Shown in pieces: positions 1-7,578 of a stretch of DNA of 64,000 nucleotides. A model generated the notes under the pieces. It did no database searches. It saw only the letters and a program-made list of their open reading frames with translations, and was not told the origin of the DNA. The stretch is from Rothia santali. Lineage in GTDB: Bacteria; Actinomycetota; Actinomycetes; Actinomycetales; Micrococcaceae. How positions within the stretch are numbered: the first letter of the stretch is position 1; every line of letters starts with the position of its first letter. A program made the translations under genes and the position numbers. The stretch spans positions 1-64,000 of the forward strand of contig NZ_JANAFB010000012.1 in NCBI RefSeq assembly GCF_024199905.1, written 5' to 3'.

Positions 1-99
1 CAGGGCGAGCGCGAAGAGCGCCGGCATGCCGGCCCCCAGGACCAGCCCGGCCAGGGTCACGGGGATGATGTTGGATATCAGGGAGAGCAGCTCGTACAC
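1..99 (-). CDS. Hydrophobic protein, N-terminal 33 residues only
   Basis: This gene runs off the left edge of the window. It starts with GTG at 99 on the minus strand and overlaps the end of the ABC ATPase gene by 22 bases, so it is probably translationally coupled to it. The visible residues begin VYELLSLISNII and continue as a hydrophobic stretch that looks like a first membrane segment. Its position last in a siderophore importer operon suggests a transport accessory protein or the next membrane protein of the operon. Too little is visible to name a family. Confidence 0.5.
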   Translation of the reverse strand, partial: MYELLSLISNIIPVTLAGLVLGAGMPALFALAL

Positions 100-830
100 G
101 GGTCAGGCTCCGGGGGTGCGGCGGTGGGCGGGGGGGGCGGCGCCGGGGCGGGCGGTCCGGCCGCGTGGAGGCGCCCGCCGGCCAGCATCACCAGCCGGTC
201 GGCGTACCGGGCGGCGAGGTTGAGGTCGTGGAGCACCATGACCACGGTCGTGCCGCGCGTGCGGTTCAGGTCCGTGAGCAGGTCCAGGACCTCCACCTGG
301 TGGCTGACGTCGAGGAACGTCGTCGGCTCGTCGAGCAGGAGCAGCTCGGTCCGCTGGGCCAGGGCCATCGCGATCCAGACCCGCTGGCGCTGGCCGCCCG
401 AGAGCTCGTCCACCGGGCGGTCCATGAGCTCCCCGGTGGCGGTGGCCTCCAGGGCCTCGGCGACGGCGTCGTCGTCCTCCCGGCTCCACCGGGAGAGCAG
501 GCGCTGGTGCGGGTGCCGCCCCCGACCCACCAGCTCGGCGACCGTGATCCCCTCCGGGGCCACCGGCGACTGCGGCAGCAGGCCCAGCGTGCGGGCCAGC
601 TGCTTGGCGGGCATCTCGTGGACCTTCCGGCCGTCGAGCAGCACGCCGCCAGCCCGGGGCGCGAGCAGCCGCGACATCGAGCGCAGCAGCGTCGACTTCC
701 CGCACGCGTTGGCCCCGACGATCGCGGTGACCCGCCCGGGCAGGATCGAGAGGTCCAGGCCCTCGACGACGGTACGCTCGCCGTACCCGAGGGACAGGCC
801 CTCGACGATCAGCTCGTGGTGCGTGGTCAC
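78..830 (-). CDS. ABC transporter ATP-binding protein, ferric siderophore (FepC/FecE-like)
   Basis: This is the cytoplasmic ATPase of an iron-siderophore importer, 250 residues, the usual size for FepC/FecE. Walker A GANACGKST lies at about residues 39-47, the signature LSGGQ in the middle, Walker B LLLLDEPTTFLD after it, and the H-loop in MVLHDLN. A proline-rich tail of about 25 residues at the C-terminus has no clear function. The GTG start at 830 overlaps the stop of the upstream permease (GTGA), which fixes the start. It belongs to a four-gene operon of binding protein, permease, permease and ATPase, so it most likely powers the two FecCD permeases. Confidence 0.9.
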   Translation of the reverse strand: MTTHHELIVEGLSLGYGERTVVEGLDLSILPGRVTAIVGANACGKSTLLRSMSRLLAPRAGGVLLDGRKVHEMPAKQLARTLGLLPQSPVAPEGITVAELVGRGRHPHQRLLSRWSREDDDAVAEALEATATGELMDRPVDELSGGQRQRVWIAMALAQRTELLLLDEPTTFLDVSHQVEVLDLLTDLNRTRGTTVVMVLHDLNLAARYADRLVMLAGGRLHAAGPPAPAPPPPPTAAPPEPDPCTSCSP

Positions 831-1891
831 AGGGAACCCCCGGAACGGTTGGTGCGGACGATGAGGTAGATCAGGTACGGCGCGCCGAGCACGCCGGTCA
901 CGACGCCGACCGGGAAGCGCGTCCCGGCGAGGTTCTGCCCCACGAAGTCCGCGGAGAGCACCAGCAGCGCGCCCACGAGCGCCGAGGGGACCAGGAGCGA
1001 GGCCCCCGGGCCCACGAGCCGCGCCGCGATCGGCCCGGAGAGGAAGGCGACGAACGCGATGGGCCCGGCCGCCGCGGTCGCGAAGGAGATGAGCCCCACC
1101 GCCGCGACGATCACCACCAGCCGCGTCCGGTCGACCCGCACGCCCAAGGCCGACGCCGCGTCGTCGCCGAGCTGCGTCACGGACAGGTCCCGCGAGGTCA
1201 GCAGCAGCAGCGGCCCCAGGACCGCGAGGGCCGCGAGCACCGGGAGCGCCTGCGGCCACGAGGCCCCGTTCAGGCTGCCCGTGAGCCACCGCATGACCTC
1301 CTGCAGGTCCCACTGCGCGGCGCGGGACAGGACGTAGCTGGTGAGGCTGTCCAGCATCGCCGCGACCCCGATCCCGATGAGGATCAGCCGCGTCCCGGCC
1401 ACCCCGCCGCGGTAGGACAGCAGGTAGATGACCACCGCGACCGCGAGGCCCGCGGCGATCGCCACGGCCGAGACCTGGGCCCCGGTCAGCGAGAGCGTGA
1501 CGATCGCGAAGGCGGCCGCCGCGCTCGCCCCCGCGCTGATCCCGATGATGTCCGGGCTGGCCAGGGGGTTGCGCAGCATGGTCTGGAACGTGACCCCGCC
1601 GAGGCCGAAGCAGCAGCCGACGAGCACCGCGAGGCTCGCCCGCGGCAGACGCAGGCGCCCCACCGTGAAGGAGGCCCCGGGCGCATCCTGGCCCAGGACG
1701 ACGGCGAGCACCTCCGAGGGCGAGTAGAAGGTGTGGCCGACCATCAGCGAGGCCGCGTAGACCAGGACCAGCAGCGCCAGGAGCACGACGACGACGGCGC
1801 GGCGGCGGGCCGTGCGGCGGCGCCGGGCCTCAGCGACCCGGGCGGCCGTCGTCGCGCCCCGGGTCGGGCGGGCGGGGGCGAGGACGCTCAC
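827..1891 (-). CDS. FecCD-family iron-siderophore ABC permease (second)
   Basis: A 354-residue multi-pass permease of the FecCD (BtuC) family. After a basic cytoplasmic N-terminus of about 40 residues there are roughly nine or ten hydrophobic segments, with the family motif LRNPLASPDIIGISAGA and the C-terminal GAPYLIYLI before the tail. It probably forms the channel heterodimer with the permease encoded just upstream. The GTG start at 1891 overlaps the preceding stop by four bases, and the next gene repeats this arrangement, which points to tight translational coupling. The longer open frame upstream of this start is antisense-like noise and is not part of the protein. Confidence 0.9.
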   Translation of the reverse strand: MSVLAPARPTRGATTAARVAEARRRRTARRRAVVVVLLALLVLVYAASLMVGHTFYSPSEVLAVVLGQDAPGASFTVGRLRLPRASLAVLVGCCFGLGGVTFQTMLRNPLASPDIIGISAGASAAAAFAIVTLSLTGAQVSAVAIAAGLAVAVVIYLLSYRGGVAGTRLILIGIGVAAMLDSLTSYVLSRAAQWDLQEVMRWLTGSLNGASWPQALPVLAALAVLGPLLLLTSRDLSVTQLGDDAASALGVRVDRTRLVVIVAAVGLISFATAAAGPIAFVAFLSGPIAARLVGPGASLLVPSALVGALLVLSADFVGQNLAGTRFPVGVVTGVLGAPYLIYLIVRTNRSGGSL

Positions 1892-2943
1892 AGGGCACGC
1901 ACCTTCTGACGGCGGACGATCATGATGAAGAACGGGGCGCCGACCAGGGCGGTGACGATCCCGACGTCGAGCTCGGCGGGCCGGGCCACGACCCGGCCGA
2001 TCACGTCCGAGGCGGTCAGCAGGGCCGCCCCGGCGATCGCCGAGAACGGGATGAGCCAGCGGTGGTCCACGCCGATCATGAGCCGGCAGGCGTGGGGCAC
2101 CACCAGCCCGACGAAGGCGATGGGCCCGGTCACCGCGGTCGCGGCGCCGCACAGGACCACCGCGCCGAGGGAGGCCACGGCCCGCATCGCGGCGACCCGC
2201 TCCCCCAGGCCGGCGGCGAGCTCGTCGCCGAGGGCGAGCGAGTCCAGGCCGCGCGCCGTGAGCAGGCACAGCGCGAACCCGGCGACGAGGAAGGGCAGCA
2301 CCTGCTCGATGCTCGCGAAGGTCCCGCCCCCGACGCCGCCGATCTGCCAGGAGCGGACCCCGCCGGCGATGTCCCCGCGGGGCAGCACCACGGCCGTGAC
2401 CAGCGAGCTCAGCGCGGCCCCGGTGGCCGCACCGGCCAGGGCCAGCTTCAGCGGCGTGGTGCCGCCGTGGCCGAGCGAGCCGATCGTGTAGACCGCGAGC
2501 GCCGTGGCGGCCGCCCCCGCGATGGCGACCCACACGAAGCTGGTCGCCGAGGTCAGCCCGAAGAAGGCGATGCCGACGACGACCGCCAGCGTCGCCCCGG
2601 TGTTGACCCCGAGGATCCCGGGGTCGGCCAGCGGGTTGCGGGTGACCCCCTGCATCGCCGCGCCGGAGACGCCGAGCGCGGCCCCCGCGAGCACGGCCAG
2701 CAGGGTCCGCGGGATGCGCTTGGCGACCGCGGCCTGGTCGAAGCCCTCCGGGGAGCCGGCGAAGGCCGCCAGGACGTCGTCCAGCCCCACGTCCCGGGAG
2801 CCGATCGCGACCGAGGCCGCCATGAGCAGGGCCAGCAGGAGCGCGAGCGCGGCGAGCCAGCCGGCGCGCGCCCGCGCCGACCGCCGGCGGTGGGCGGTCG
2901 GCGCGGGCGAGGTCGGCGCCTGGGGCGGGGCCTGCGTCGTCAC
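1888..2943 (-). CDS. FecCD-family iron-siderophore ABC permease (first)
   Basis: A 351-residue FecCD permease, starting GTG, with a proline- and arginine-rich cytoplasmic leader of about 28 residues followed by alternating hydrophobic helices. The conserved VTRNPLADPGILGVNTGA and the C-terminal GAPFFIMIVRRQK are characteristic of the family. It is the partner of the next permease, from which it differs clearly in sequence, as expected for FepD/FepG-like heterodimers. It begins 10 bases downstream of the binding-protein stop, so it is in the same transcription unit and probably under the same iron control. Confidence 0.9.
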   Translation of the reverse strand: MTTQAPPQAPTSPAPTAHRRRSARARAGWLAALALLLALLMAASVAIGSRDVGLDDVLAAFAGSPEGFDQAAVAKRIPRTLLAVLAGAALGVSGAAMQGVTRNPLADPGILGVNTGATLAVVVGIAFFGLTSATSFVWVAIAGAAATALAVYTIGSLGHGGTTPLKLALAGAATGAALSSLVTAVVLPRGDIAGGVRSWQIGGVGGGTFASIEQVLPFLVAGFALCLLTARGLDSLALGDELAAGLGERVAAMRAVASLGAVVLCGAATAVTGPIAFVGLVVPHACRLMIGVDHRWLIPFSAIAGAALLTASDVIGRVVARPAELDVGIVTALVGAPFFIMIVRRQKVRAL

Positions 2944-2953
2944 CGGGCGGGCG

Positions 2954-3982
2954 TCACTTGGCGGCGGCGCCGTCGAGCGCCGCCAGGTAGTCGTCGAGCA
3001 CGTAGGAGATCGACAGCGGCGTCGGGTTCGCGGCGGTGCCGAACGGGGTGGTGCCCGGCAGGGCCACGATGGCCTCGTTCTCCACGGCCGGCATCTGCGA
3101 GAGCAGCGGGTCGCCCTCGAGGGTCTGGACCAGCGAGTCGTCGCCGTAGGTGACGATGATGTCGACGTCGTCGAAGGCGTTGGCCTGCTCGGCGCTCTGG
3201 GTGAGGCTGAACTCGTCCGTGCTCGCCGAGGCGTCGGCGATGCTGGCCGGGGTCTTCAGGCCGAGGTCCTCGAAGAACATCGCCCGGGTGTCGTGCGTGG
3301 TGTAGAAGCTGACCTCACTGAGGTCGGTGGTGTCCACGTGGGTCATGAACATCGCGGACTTCTCCCGCAGGCCCGGGTGCTCCGCGGCGGCGTCGGAGAT
3401 CTCCTGCTCGAGCGAGGCGACCAGGTCATCGCCCTCCTGCTCCATGCCGAGGGCGCGGCTGTTGACCTGGATCATCTCGCGCCACGGGGTGCCCCAGGCG
3501 GTCTCGGGGTAGGCCACCACGGGGGCGATCTCGCTCAGGGTGTCGTAGTCCTCCTGCGTCAGGCCGGAGTAGGCGGCGAGGATGACGTCGGGGTCGGTGT
3601 CGGCCACGGCCTCGAAGTCGACGCCGTCGGTCTCGTCGAACAGCACGGGGGTCTCGCCGCCGAGCTCCTCGAGCTTGTCCTCGACCCACGGGAGGATCCC
3701 GTTGCCGTCGTCGTCGCCGAAGTTCGCGGCGGCCATGCCGACGGGCACGACGCCGAGGGCCAGCGGGACCTCCTGGTTGGCCCAGTTCACGGTCGCGACC
3801 CGCTCGGGCTTCTCCTCGATGGTCGTGGTGCCCAGGGCGTGCTCGATGGTCACCGGCTCCCAGCTCGAGCCCGACTCGTCCCCGGAGGCGGAGGAGTCGG
3901 AGGAGCCGCCGGAGCAGGCGGAGAGGCCGAGGGCGAGGACGGCGACGACGGCGGTCGCGGCGACGCGGAGGGATTGGGGCAT
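2954..3982 (-). CDS. Iron-siderophore substrate-binding lipoprotein (FecB/FhuD family)
   Basis: A 342-residue secreted lipoprotein that captures the ferric siderophore and delivers it to the FecCD permeases. The signal peptide is obvious: a short basic start, a hydrophobic core and the lipobox LSAC with the lipid-modified Cys at residue 23, followed by a Ser/Gly-rich linker. The mature part shows the class III binding-protein pattern, including EKPERVATVNWANQEVPLALG near the N-terminus and DPDVILAAYSGLTQEDY in the middle. It is the first gene of the importer operon. A DtxR/IdeR-like box about 150 bases upstream suggests repression when iron is plentiful. Which siderophore it binds cannot be told from sequence. 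Confidence 0.9.
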   Translation of the reverse strand: MPQSLRVAATAVVAVLALGLSACSGGSSDSSASGDESGSSWEPVTIEHALGTTTIEEKPERVATVNWANQEVPLALGVVPVGMAAANFGDDDGNGILPWVEDKLEELGGETPVLFDETDGVDFEAVADTDPDVILAAYSGLTQEDYDTLSEIAPVVAYPETAWGTPWREMIQVNSRALGMEQEGDDLVASLEQEISDAAAEHPGLREKSAMFMTHVDTTDLSEVSFYTTHDTRAMFFEDLGLKTPASIADASASTDEFSLTQSAEQANAFDDVDIIVTYGDDSLVQTLEGDPLLSQMPAVENEAIVALPGTTPFGTAANPTPLSISYVLDDYLAALDGAAAK

Positions 3983-4131
3983 GGCTGCCTTTCGGAAAGG
4001 TGCGAGGAGGCCGCGGGCGAGTTCTCTGCGGCCGAGAGGGGCGCTCGCCCGCGCAGCGGCGCCGCCCCCCGGGGATCGACCCGGCGGAGGGTGTGGCGCG
4101 CAGACGGCCTCGCCTGAGGCGATCCATCGTT

Positions 4132-4150
4132 GCCGCTAAGGCTTGCCTAA
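4132..4150 (-). promoter_or_regulatory. DtxR/IdeR-type iron box
   Basis: Read on the minus strand, the 19 bases are TTAGGCAAGCCTTAGCGGC. They match the actinobacterial iron box consensus TTAGGTTAGSCTAACCTAA at the TTAGG and AGCCT cores but drift in the right half-site. The site lies about 150 bases upstream of the binding-protein gene that opens the iron importer operon, which is where iron-loaded DtxR/IdeR would be expected to repress. No other site of this quality was noticed in the window. Confidence 0.65.
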
Positions 4151-4235
4151 CCGAGGATATCCGGGGGGTCGCGTCTTTTCAATCGAGCATCGTGGACACC
4201 GCATTGCTCGCATCGGACACGAAGTGACGCGGCCC

Positions 4236-5036
4236 TCAGGAGCTGCGGAAGCGCCCCGGCGTCGTGCCGGTCACCCGGCGAAAGGCCGTGATGAAGGCGC
4301 TGGAGGATCCGAATCCCACCCGCTCCGCGACCTCCTCGGTCTCGACGTCGTGCGCGATCAGGGCGATCGCGTGGTGCATCCGCGCCGCGGCGACCCACCG
4401 GCCGAATCCCAGGCCGGTCGAGGCGAGGAACGCGCGGGTGACGGTGCGGGTGCTGACGCCGAGCCGCCCCGCCCACTGCTCCAGCGTCGTCGCATCGGCG
4501 GGGTCGGCCCGGACGGCGTCGACGATCGGGGCGAGCAGGGGCCGGTCGGGGATGCGCAGGGTCAGCTCGTGCTCGGCGGGCGCCATGACGTCCGCGATCA
4601 TCCGCTCGGTCAGGCCGCGCGAGGACCCGCTCAGCCCCTCGCCCTGGAGCCGGTCGAGCAGCAGCCGGAGGAGGGGCGCGACGTCGACGGCCACGGGCTC
4701 CTCGGACAGCCGCAGCATCCGGAGGTCGAACTGGGCCGCGCGGTGCCAGGTCCCCGACGGCGCCCACCCGCTGTGCCGCACCCCGGCGGGGACCCACAGC
4801 CCCGTGAGCGGGGTGATCGTCCAGATCCGCTGCCCGACCATGGCCCACGAGGCGCCGCGGTCGTTCCACAGCAGCTCGTGGGTGGGGTGGGAGTGCTCTT
4901 CCCAGAAGGTGTCCCGGTCCATGACCTCGGACATGCCGAGGATCCCGAAGGGAACCTCCACCGATCCGGCGTCGTAGAGGGGCAGCCGGCGGCTCTCGGT
5001 GGTGGGCGCGTCGGGCTGGATGAGGTACGGGGCCAT
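4236..5036 (-). CDS. AraC-family transcriptional regulator
   Basis: A 266-residue regulator. The N-terminal half looks like a cupin-type sensor (a HSHPTHEL stretch, then a VPAGVRHSGWAP turn), and the C-terminal 100 residues carry the two helix-turn-helix units of AraC proteins, including LGVSTRTVTRAF and the second-helix signature ERVGFGSSSAFITAFRRVTGTTP broken over the usual spacing. It sits directly upstream of, and on the same strand as, the siderophore importer. AraC regulators commonly control siderophore uptake in actinobacteria, so local control is a fair inference, but its ligand and targets are unknown. The ATG at 5036 is the best start. Confidence 0.85.
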   Translation of the reverse strand: MAPYLIQPDAPTTESRRLPLYDAGSVEVPFGILGMSEVMDRDTFWEEHSHPTHELLWNDRGASWAMVGQRIWTITPLTGLWVPAGVRHSGWAPSGTWHRAAQFDLRMLRLSEEPVAVDVAPLLRLLLDRLQGEGLSGSSRGLTERMIADVMAPAEHELTLRIPDRPLLAPIVDAVRADPADATTLEQWAGRLGVSTRTVTRAFLASTGLGFGRWVAAARMHHAIALIAHDVETEEVAERVGFGSSSAFITAFRRVTGTTPGRFRSS

Positions 5037-5085
5037 GGGAGGAAGACTACGGGGTGCGACCCGCCCGCGGGAGGATCCTGGATTT

Positions 5086-5105
5086 AGTACACGGAATCTT
5101 GTACT
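5086..5105 (+). promoter_or_regulatory. Inverted repeat overlapping the -10 of the ArsR-type gene (probable self-operator)
   Basis: An AGTAC arm at 5086-5090 and a GTACT arm at 5101-5105 are separated by 10 bases. The right arm overlaps a -10-like hexamer TACTTT (5102-5107), which ends six bases before the ATG of the ArsR-type gene. No Shine-Dalgarno sequence is visible, so the transcript is probably leaderless. A metal-free repressor bound here would block the polymerase. The site assignment is inferred from position and symmetry only. Confidence 0.55.
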
Positions 5106-5113
5106 TTAACGGC

Positions 5114-5452
5114 ATGACCGCTCAGACCACGCCCGACGCCCACGTCGCCACGCTCGCCCGACTCGGCAACGCGCTGTCCCACGAGATGCGCGCCCGCATC
5201 CTCCTGGCCCTGCGCCGCGGGCCCGCCCGCCCCTCGGACCTCTGCGAACGCCTCGGCGCCTCCAAGCAGGCGATGTCCAACCAGCTCGCCTGCCTGCGCG
5301 GGTGCGGGCTGGTGACCGCGCGGCAGGTGGGGCGCGGCGTGGAGTACCGGCTCGGCGACCCCCGCCTCGCGCACGCCCTCGAGGACGTCCTCGGGATGGC
5401 GGTCATCGTGGACCCCGCCTGCTGCTCGGGCGAGGGGTGCAGCTGCCGGTGA
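5114..5452 (+). CDS. ArsR/SmtB-family metal-sensing repressor, CmtR-like
   Basis: A 112-residue winged-helix repressor. The stretch QLACLRGCGLV matches the Cd/Pb sensor CmtR of mycobacteria, where the two cysteines of the HLSCLRGCGLV segment are metal ligands together with a C-terminal cysteine. Here the C-terminus is CCSGEGCSCR, offering four further cysteines. These features favour sensing of a soft or borderline metal such as cadmium, lead or zinc over arsenic. The ATG at 5114 is chosen because a -10-like TACTTT lies just upstream with no Shine-Dalgarno, typical of leaderless genes. The stop overlaps the GTG of the cation transporter gene, so the pair forms a sensor/effector operon. Confidence 0.85.
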   Translation: MTAQTTPDAHVATLARLGNALSHEMRARILLALRRGPARPSDLCERLGASKQAMSNQLACLRGCGLVTARQVGRGVEYRLGDPRLAHALEDVLGMAVIVDPACCSGEGCSCR

Positions 5453-6230
5453 GCCGGGACCGCGCCTCCCTCGCGCGTCCGCCCGCCATCCCGCGGCGGG
5501 CCCGCCGGGGCCTCCTGCGGCGGCGGATCCGGCTCCTCGTGGGGCTCACCATCGGCTACAACGTGGTCGAGGCGGTCGTGGCGCTGGCGGCCGGGAGCGC
5601 GACGACGTCGGCGGCCCTGGTCGGCTTCGGCCTCGACTCCGGGGTGGAGGTGCTCTCCGCCGCGGCCGTGGCGTGGCAGTTCGCGGGCCGGGACCCCGAG
5701 CGGCGCGAGCGCCGCGCGCTGCGGCTCATCGCGCTGTCCTTCTTCGGCCTCGCGGCCGTGGTCGGGGCGGCTCGGCCGGGGCGCTCCTGGGCCTCGCGGA
5801 GCCGGAGCACTCGCCCGCGGGGATCGGGCTGGCCGCGGTGAGCCTGGCGGTCATGCCGTTCCTCTCCTGGGCCGAGCGGCGTGCGGCCCGCGAGCTCGGG
5901 TCGGCCAGCGCCCTCGCGGACTCGAAGCAGACCCTGATCTGCACCTACCTCTCGGCGGTGCTCCTCGCCGGCCTCGTGCTCAACGGCCTCTTCGGCTGGT
6001 CCTGGGCCGATCCGCTGGCCGCGCTGGTGATCGCCGCCGTGGCCGCCCGGGAGGGCCTGCGGGCCTGGCGCGGGGACGCCTGCTGCGCCCCGGGCGCGGA
6101 GTCACGCTCGGCGGAGTCGGGGCCTGCGGGGCCGGGGGCTGCGGAGTCGGGACCGACGGAGTCCTGCCCGGCAGATTCATGCCCGGTGGAGTCGCGTCCG
6201 GCGGGGCACGCCACCGGGGGCTGCCGCTGA
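5450..6230 (+). pseudogene. CDF-type cation transporter, interrupted by a -1 frameshift
   Basis: The gene starts GTG at 5450, overlapping the repressor stop. The first frame encodes a basic N-terminus and three hydrophobic segments including ALVGFGLDSGVEVLSA, then goes out of frame after ALSFFGLAAVV and stops at 5841. The rest, from about 5785 (ALLGLAEPEHSPAG through LADSKQTLICTYLSAVLLAGLVL and WADPLAALVIAA), lies in another frame and ends at 6230. Homologues of this small cation transporter have about eight residues between the two conserved blocks, which needs 24 bases. Here there are 23 (5758-5780), so a single missing base explains the break. It may be a mutation or a sequencing error. 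If intact, it would export the metal sensed by the adjacent repressor. The last 45 residues are a low-complexity ES/GP tail. Confidence 0.75.
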
Positions 6231-6703
6231 CCCGTCGCCGCACCGGCGGCCGGCGGGAAGACCAGCCGGTCCAGGGCCACCCACCGCACGACCATCGCCA
6301 GGCCCGTGCCGAGGATCGGCCCGGCCACGAAGTCGGCCGCCTCCTGGACCGTCACCCCGTACGTCGGGGCGGTGAGGCCCAGGACGTGGCGCGAGACGTA
6401 CACCGGGGCGCTGCTGAGGCCCGCCCCCACCAGCGCCACGAGGACGAACAGCACCGCCTCGACCCACGGCCGCCGCGTGCCCCGGCCCCCGAAGGTCCAG
6501 AGCTTGTTGGCGGCGTAGGAGACGCCGCTCGCGACGACCGTGGCGAGCAGCATGGCCGTCGCCGGGGACCCCGCCAGGGCCGTCCACTTCAGCCCGAGGT
6601 TGACCGCCACGGTCAACAGGTAGCAGGAGCCCCCGACGACGAGGAACCGCGCCCGCATCCCCCGGGCGGATGCGGGGCGCGGCCCCCTTCCCGCAGCGTC
6701 CAT
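5945..6703 (-). CDS. GtrA-like family membrane protein
   Basis: A 252-residue protein. Residues 15-150 form the four-helix GtrA domain, with FLVVGGSCYLLTVAVNLGLK at its start, a Tyr-Ala-Asn-Lys-Trp-Thr-Phe block (YAANKLWTFGGRG) and a final helix ending in VALDRLVFPP. GtrA proteins are small membrane proteins linked to export or modification of cell-surface polysaccharide. The ATG at 6703 has a strong GGAGGGGG Shine-Dalgarno. The C-terminal 100 residues are low-complexity (ES, GP, DS repeats) and are encoded antisense to the end of the cation transporter gene over 286 bases. The true C-terminus may therefore be near residue 155, with the original stop lost. Confidence 0.75.
   Translation of the reverse strand: MDAAGRGPRPASARGMRARFLVVGGSCYLLTVAVNLGLKWTALAGSPATAMLLATVVASGVSYAANKLWTFGGRGTRRPWVEAVLFVLVALVGAGLSSAPVYVSRHVLGLTAPTYGVTVQEAADFVAGPILGTGLAMVVRWVALDRLVFPPAAGAATGQRQPPVACPAGRDSTGHESAGQDSVGPDSAAPGPAGPDSAERDSAPGAQQASPRQARRPSRAATAAITSAASGSAQDQPKRPLSTRPARSTAER
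6105..6205. repeat. Degenerate GCGGAGTC-type repeat in the convergent gene overlap
   Basis: Imperfect copies of a unit resembling GCGGAGTCGGGACC recur about every 15-18 bases. The repeat is read as Glu-Ser-Gly-Pro-like tails on the plus strand (cation transporter) and Asp-Ser/Gly-Pro-like tails on the minus strand (GtrA-like). It lies where the two convergent genes overlap, and both tails are probably by-products of the repeat, not functional domains. Confidence 0.6.
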
Positions 6704-6986
6704 GGTCCCCCTCCGGCACGACGTCGCCTCCCCCTGCGCCGAGTCGGCCCCCACGCCCACTGCGTCGCGGGCCCCTCGAGCATAGGCAGACGTTCTCCGC
6801 GTCTCGCGCGGAAGGGCTCGCACAGAGCCGGCCCCGCTTCCGTGGAGCGGCTCGCGACCTGCGGCGACGCCGCCCCCTGATCGTGGATGCCGGATGCGCG
6901 GCACGGCCGTGCGGCGCCTCACCCACCCCGCCCTTGCCCGCCACGGCCCGTCCGGCCCCGTCCACCCCGGGCACCCGGGCATGCCG

Positions 6987-7017
6987 AAGGCCCGACGCCG
7001 CACGGGCGCCGGGCCTT
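6987..7017 (-). terminator. Hairpin terminator downstream of the DoxX gene
   Basis: AAGGCCCG at 6987-6994 pairs with CGGGCCTT at 7010-7017, and CGCC pairs with GGCG inside it, with one mismatch and a five-base loop. It lies about 84 bases beyond the DoxX stop. Like many actinobacterial terminators it lacks a T tract. Confidence 0.55.
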
Positions 7018-7040
7018 TGGAGGATCGAGGCCGGGGCCGA

Positions 7041-7078
7041 TCCGACCGGTCAGGTCCGACTGGTCAGGTCCGACCGGC
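7041..7078. repeat. Three tandem 14-base repeats
   Basis: TCCGACCGGTCAGG at 7041-7054 is followed by TCCGACTGGTCAGG (7055-7068) and a third partial copy TCCGACCGG (7069-7077). The unit is near-palindromic around CCGGT. It lies just beyond the DoxX stop. No function is evident. Confidence 0.6.
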
Positions 7079-7100
7079 CCCGGAACGGCTCACGGCCGGA

Positions 7101-7538
7101 TCAGGCGAGCACGCTCCACCCACGCCGGTCCTGCAGCGCACCACCCACGGCCAGGCGACCCGGCCCGGTGAAGAACAGCGCCAGCGCGGCCGCGCCCAGC
7201 AGCAGCACGAACTCGTAGCCGCCCTCCGAGGCGTAGAACCCGGCCGAGCCGTGGACGAAGAAGATCGCTCCGGCCATGTCGAGCGCCAGCAGCAGGCCCG
7301 CCAGCCGGGACAGCAGCCCCAGGATGAGGGCCGCGCCGCCGACGATCTCCAGGTAGGTGGCGATCTGCGCCGCCAGCTCGGGCGAGGGCACGCCCATCTG
7401 GTCGAAGTTCGCGGCCGTGCCGTCGATCGTCCAGACGTTGTGCTTCTGCAGGCCGTGGACCAGGAAGGTGATTCCCAGGACGACGCGCAGGATCAGCAGG
7501 CCAAGGGACACGGAGGCTCCAGTCGTTCTCTGATTCAT
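7101..7538 (-). CDS. DoxX family membrane protein
   Basis: A 145-residue protein with four predicted membrane helices. The DoxX pattern is clear: LGLLILRVVLGITFLVHGLQK at the start, ATYLEIVGGAALILGLLSR in the middle and a hydrophobic C-terminal pair. DoxX-type proteins are linked to thiol and oxidative stress handling or to membrane quinone-dependent redox, but the substrate here is unknown. It follows the osmoprotectant binding protein on the same strand after 40 bases, so it may be transcribed with it or from its own short promoter. Confidence 0.85.
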   Translation of the reverse strand: MNQRTTGASVSLGLLILRVVLGITFLVHGLQKHNVWTIDGTAANFDQMGVPSPELAAQIATYLEIVGGAALILGLLSRLAGLLLALDMAGAIFFVHGSAGFYASEGGYEFVLLLGAAALALFFTGPGRLAVGGALQDRRGWSVLA

Positions 7539-7578
7539 GCTCGAACACTTTACCTATCAACCATTGAGGGGCAAGGGG

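Larger units (their letters stand above)
6704..7100. other. Intergenic region without a convincing gene
   Basis: Open frames exist here only because the DNA is GC-rich; none has family-like sequence. The region holds the leader of the GtrA-like gene at its left end, a hairpin terminator (6987-7017) and a short tandem repeat (7041-7078) on the right. Confidence 0.6.
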
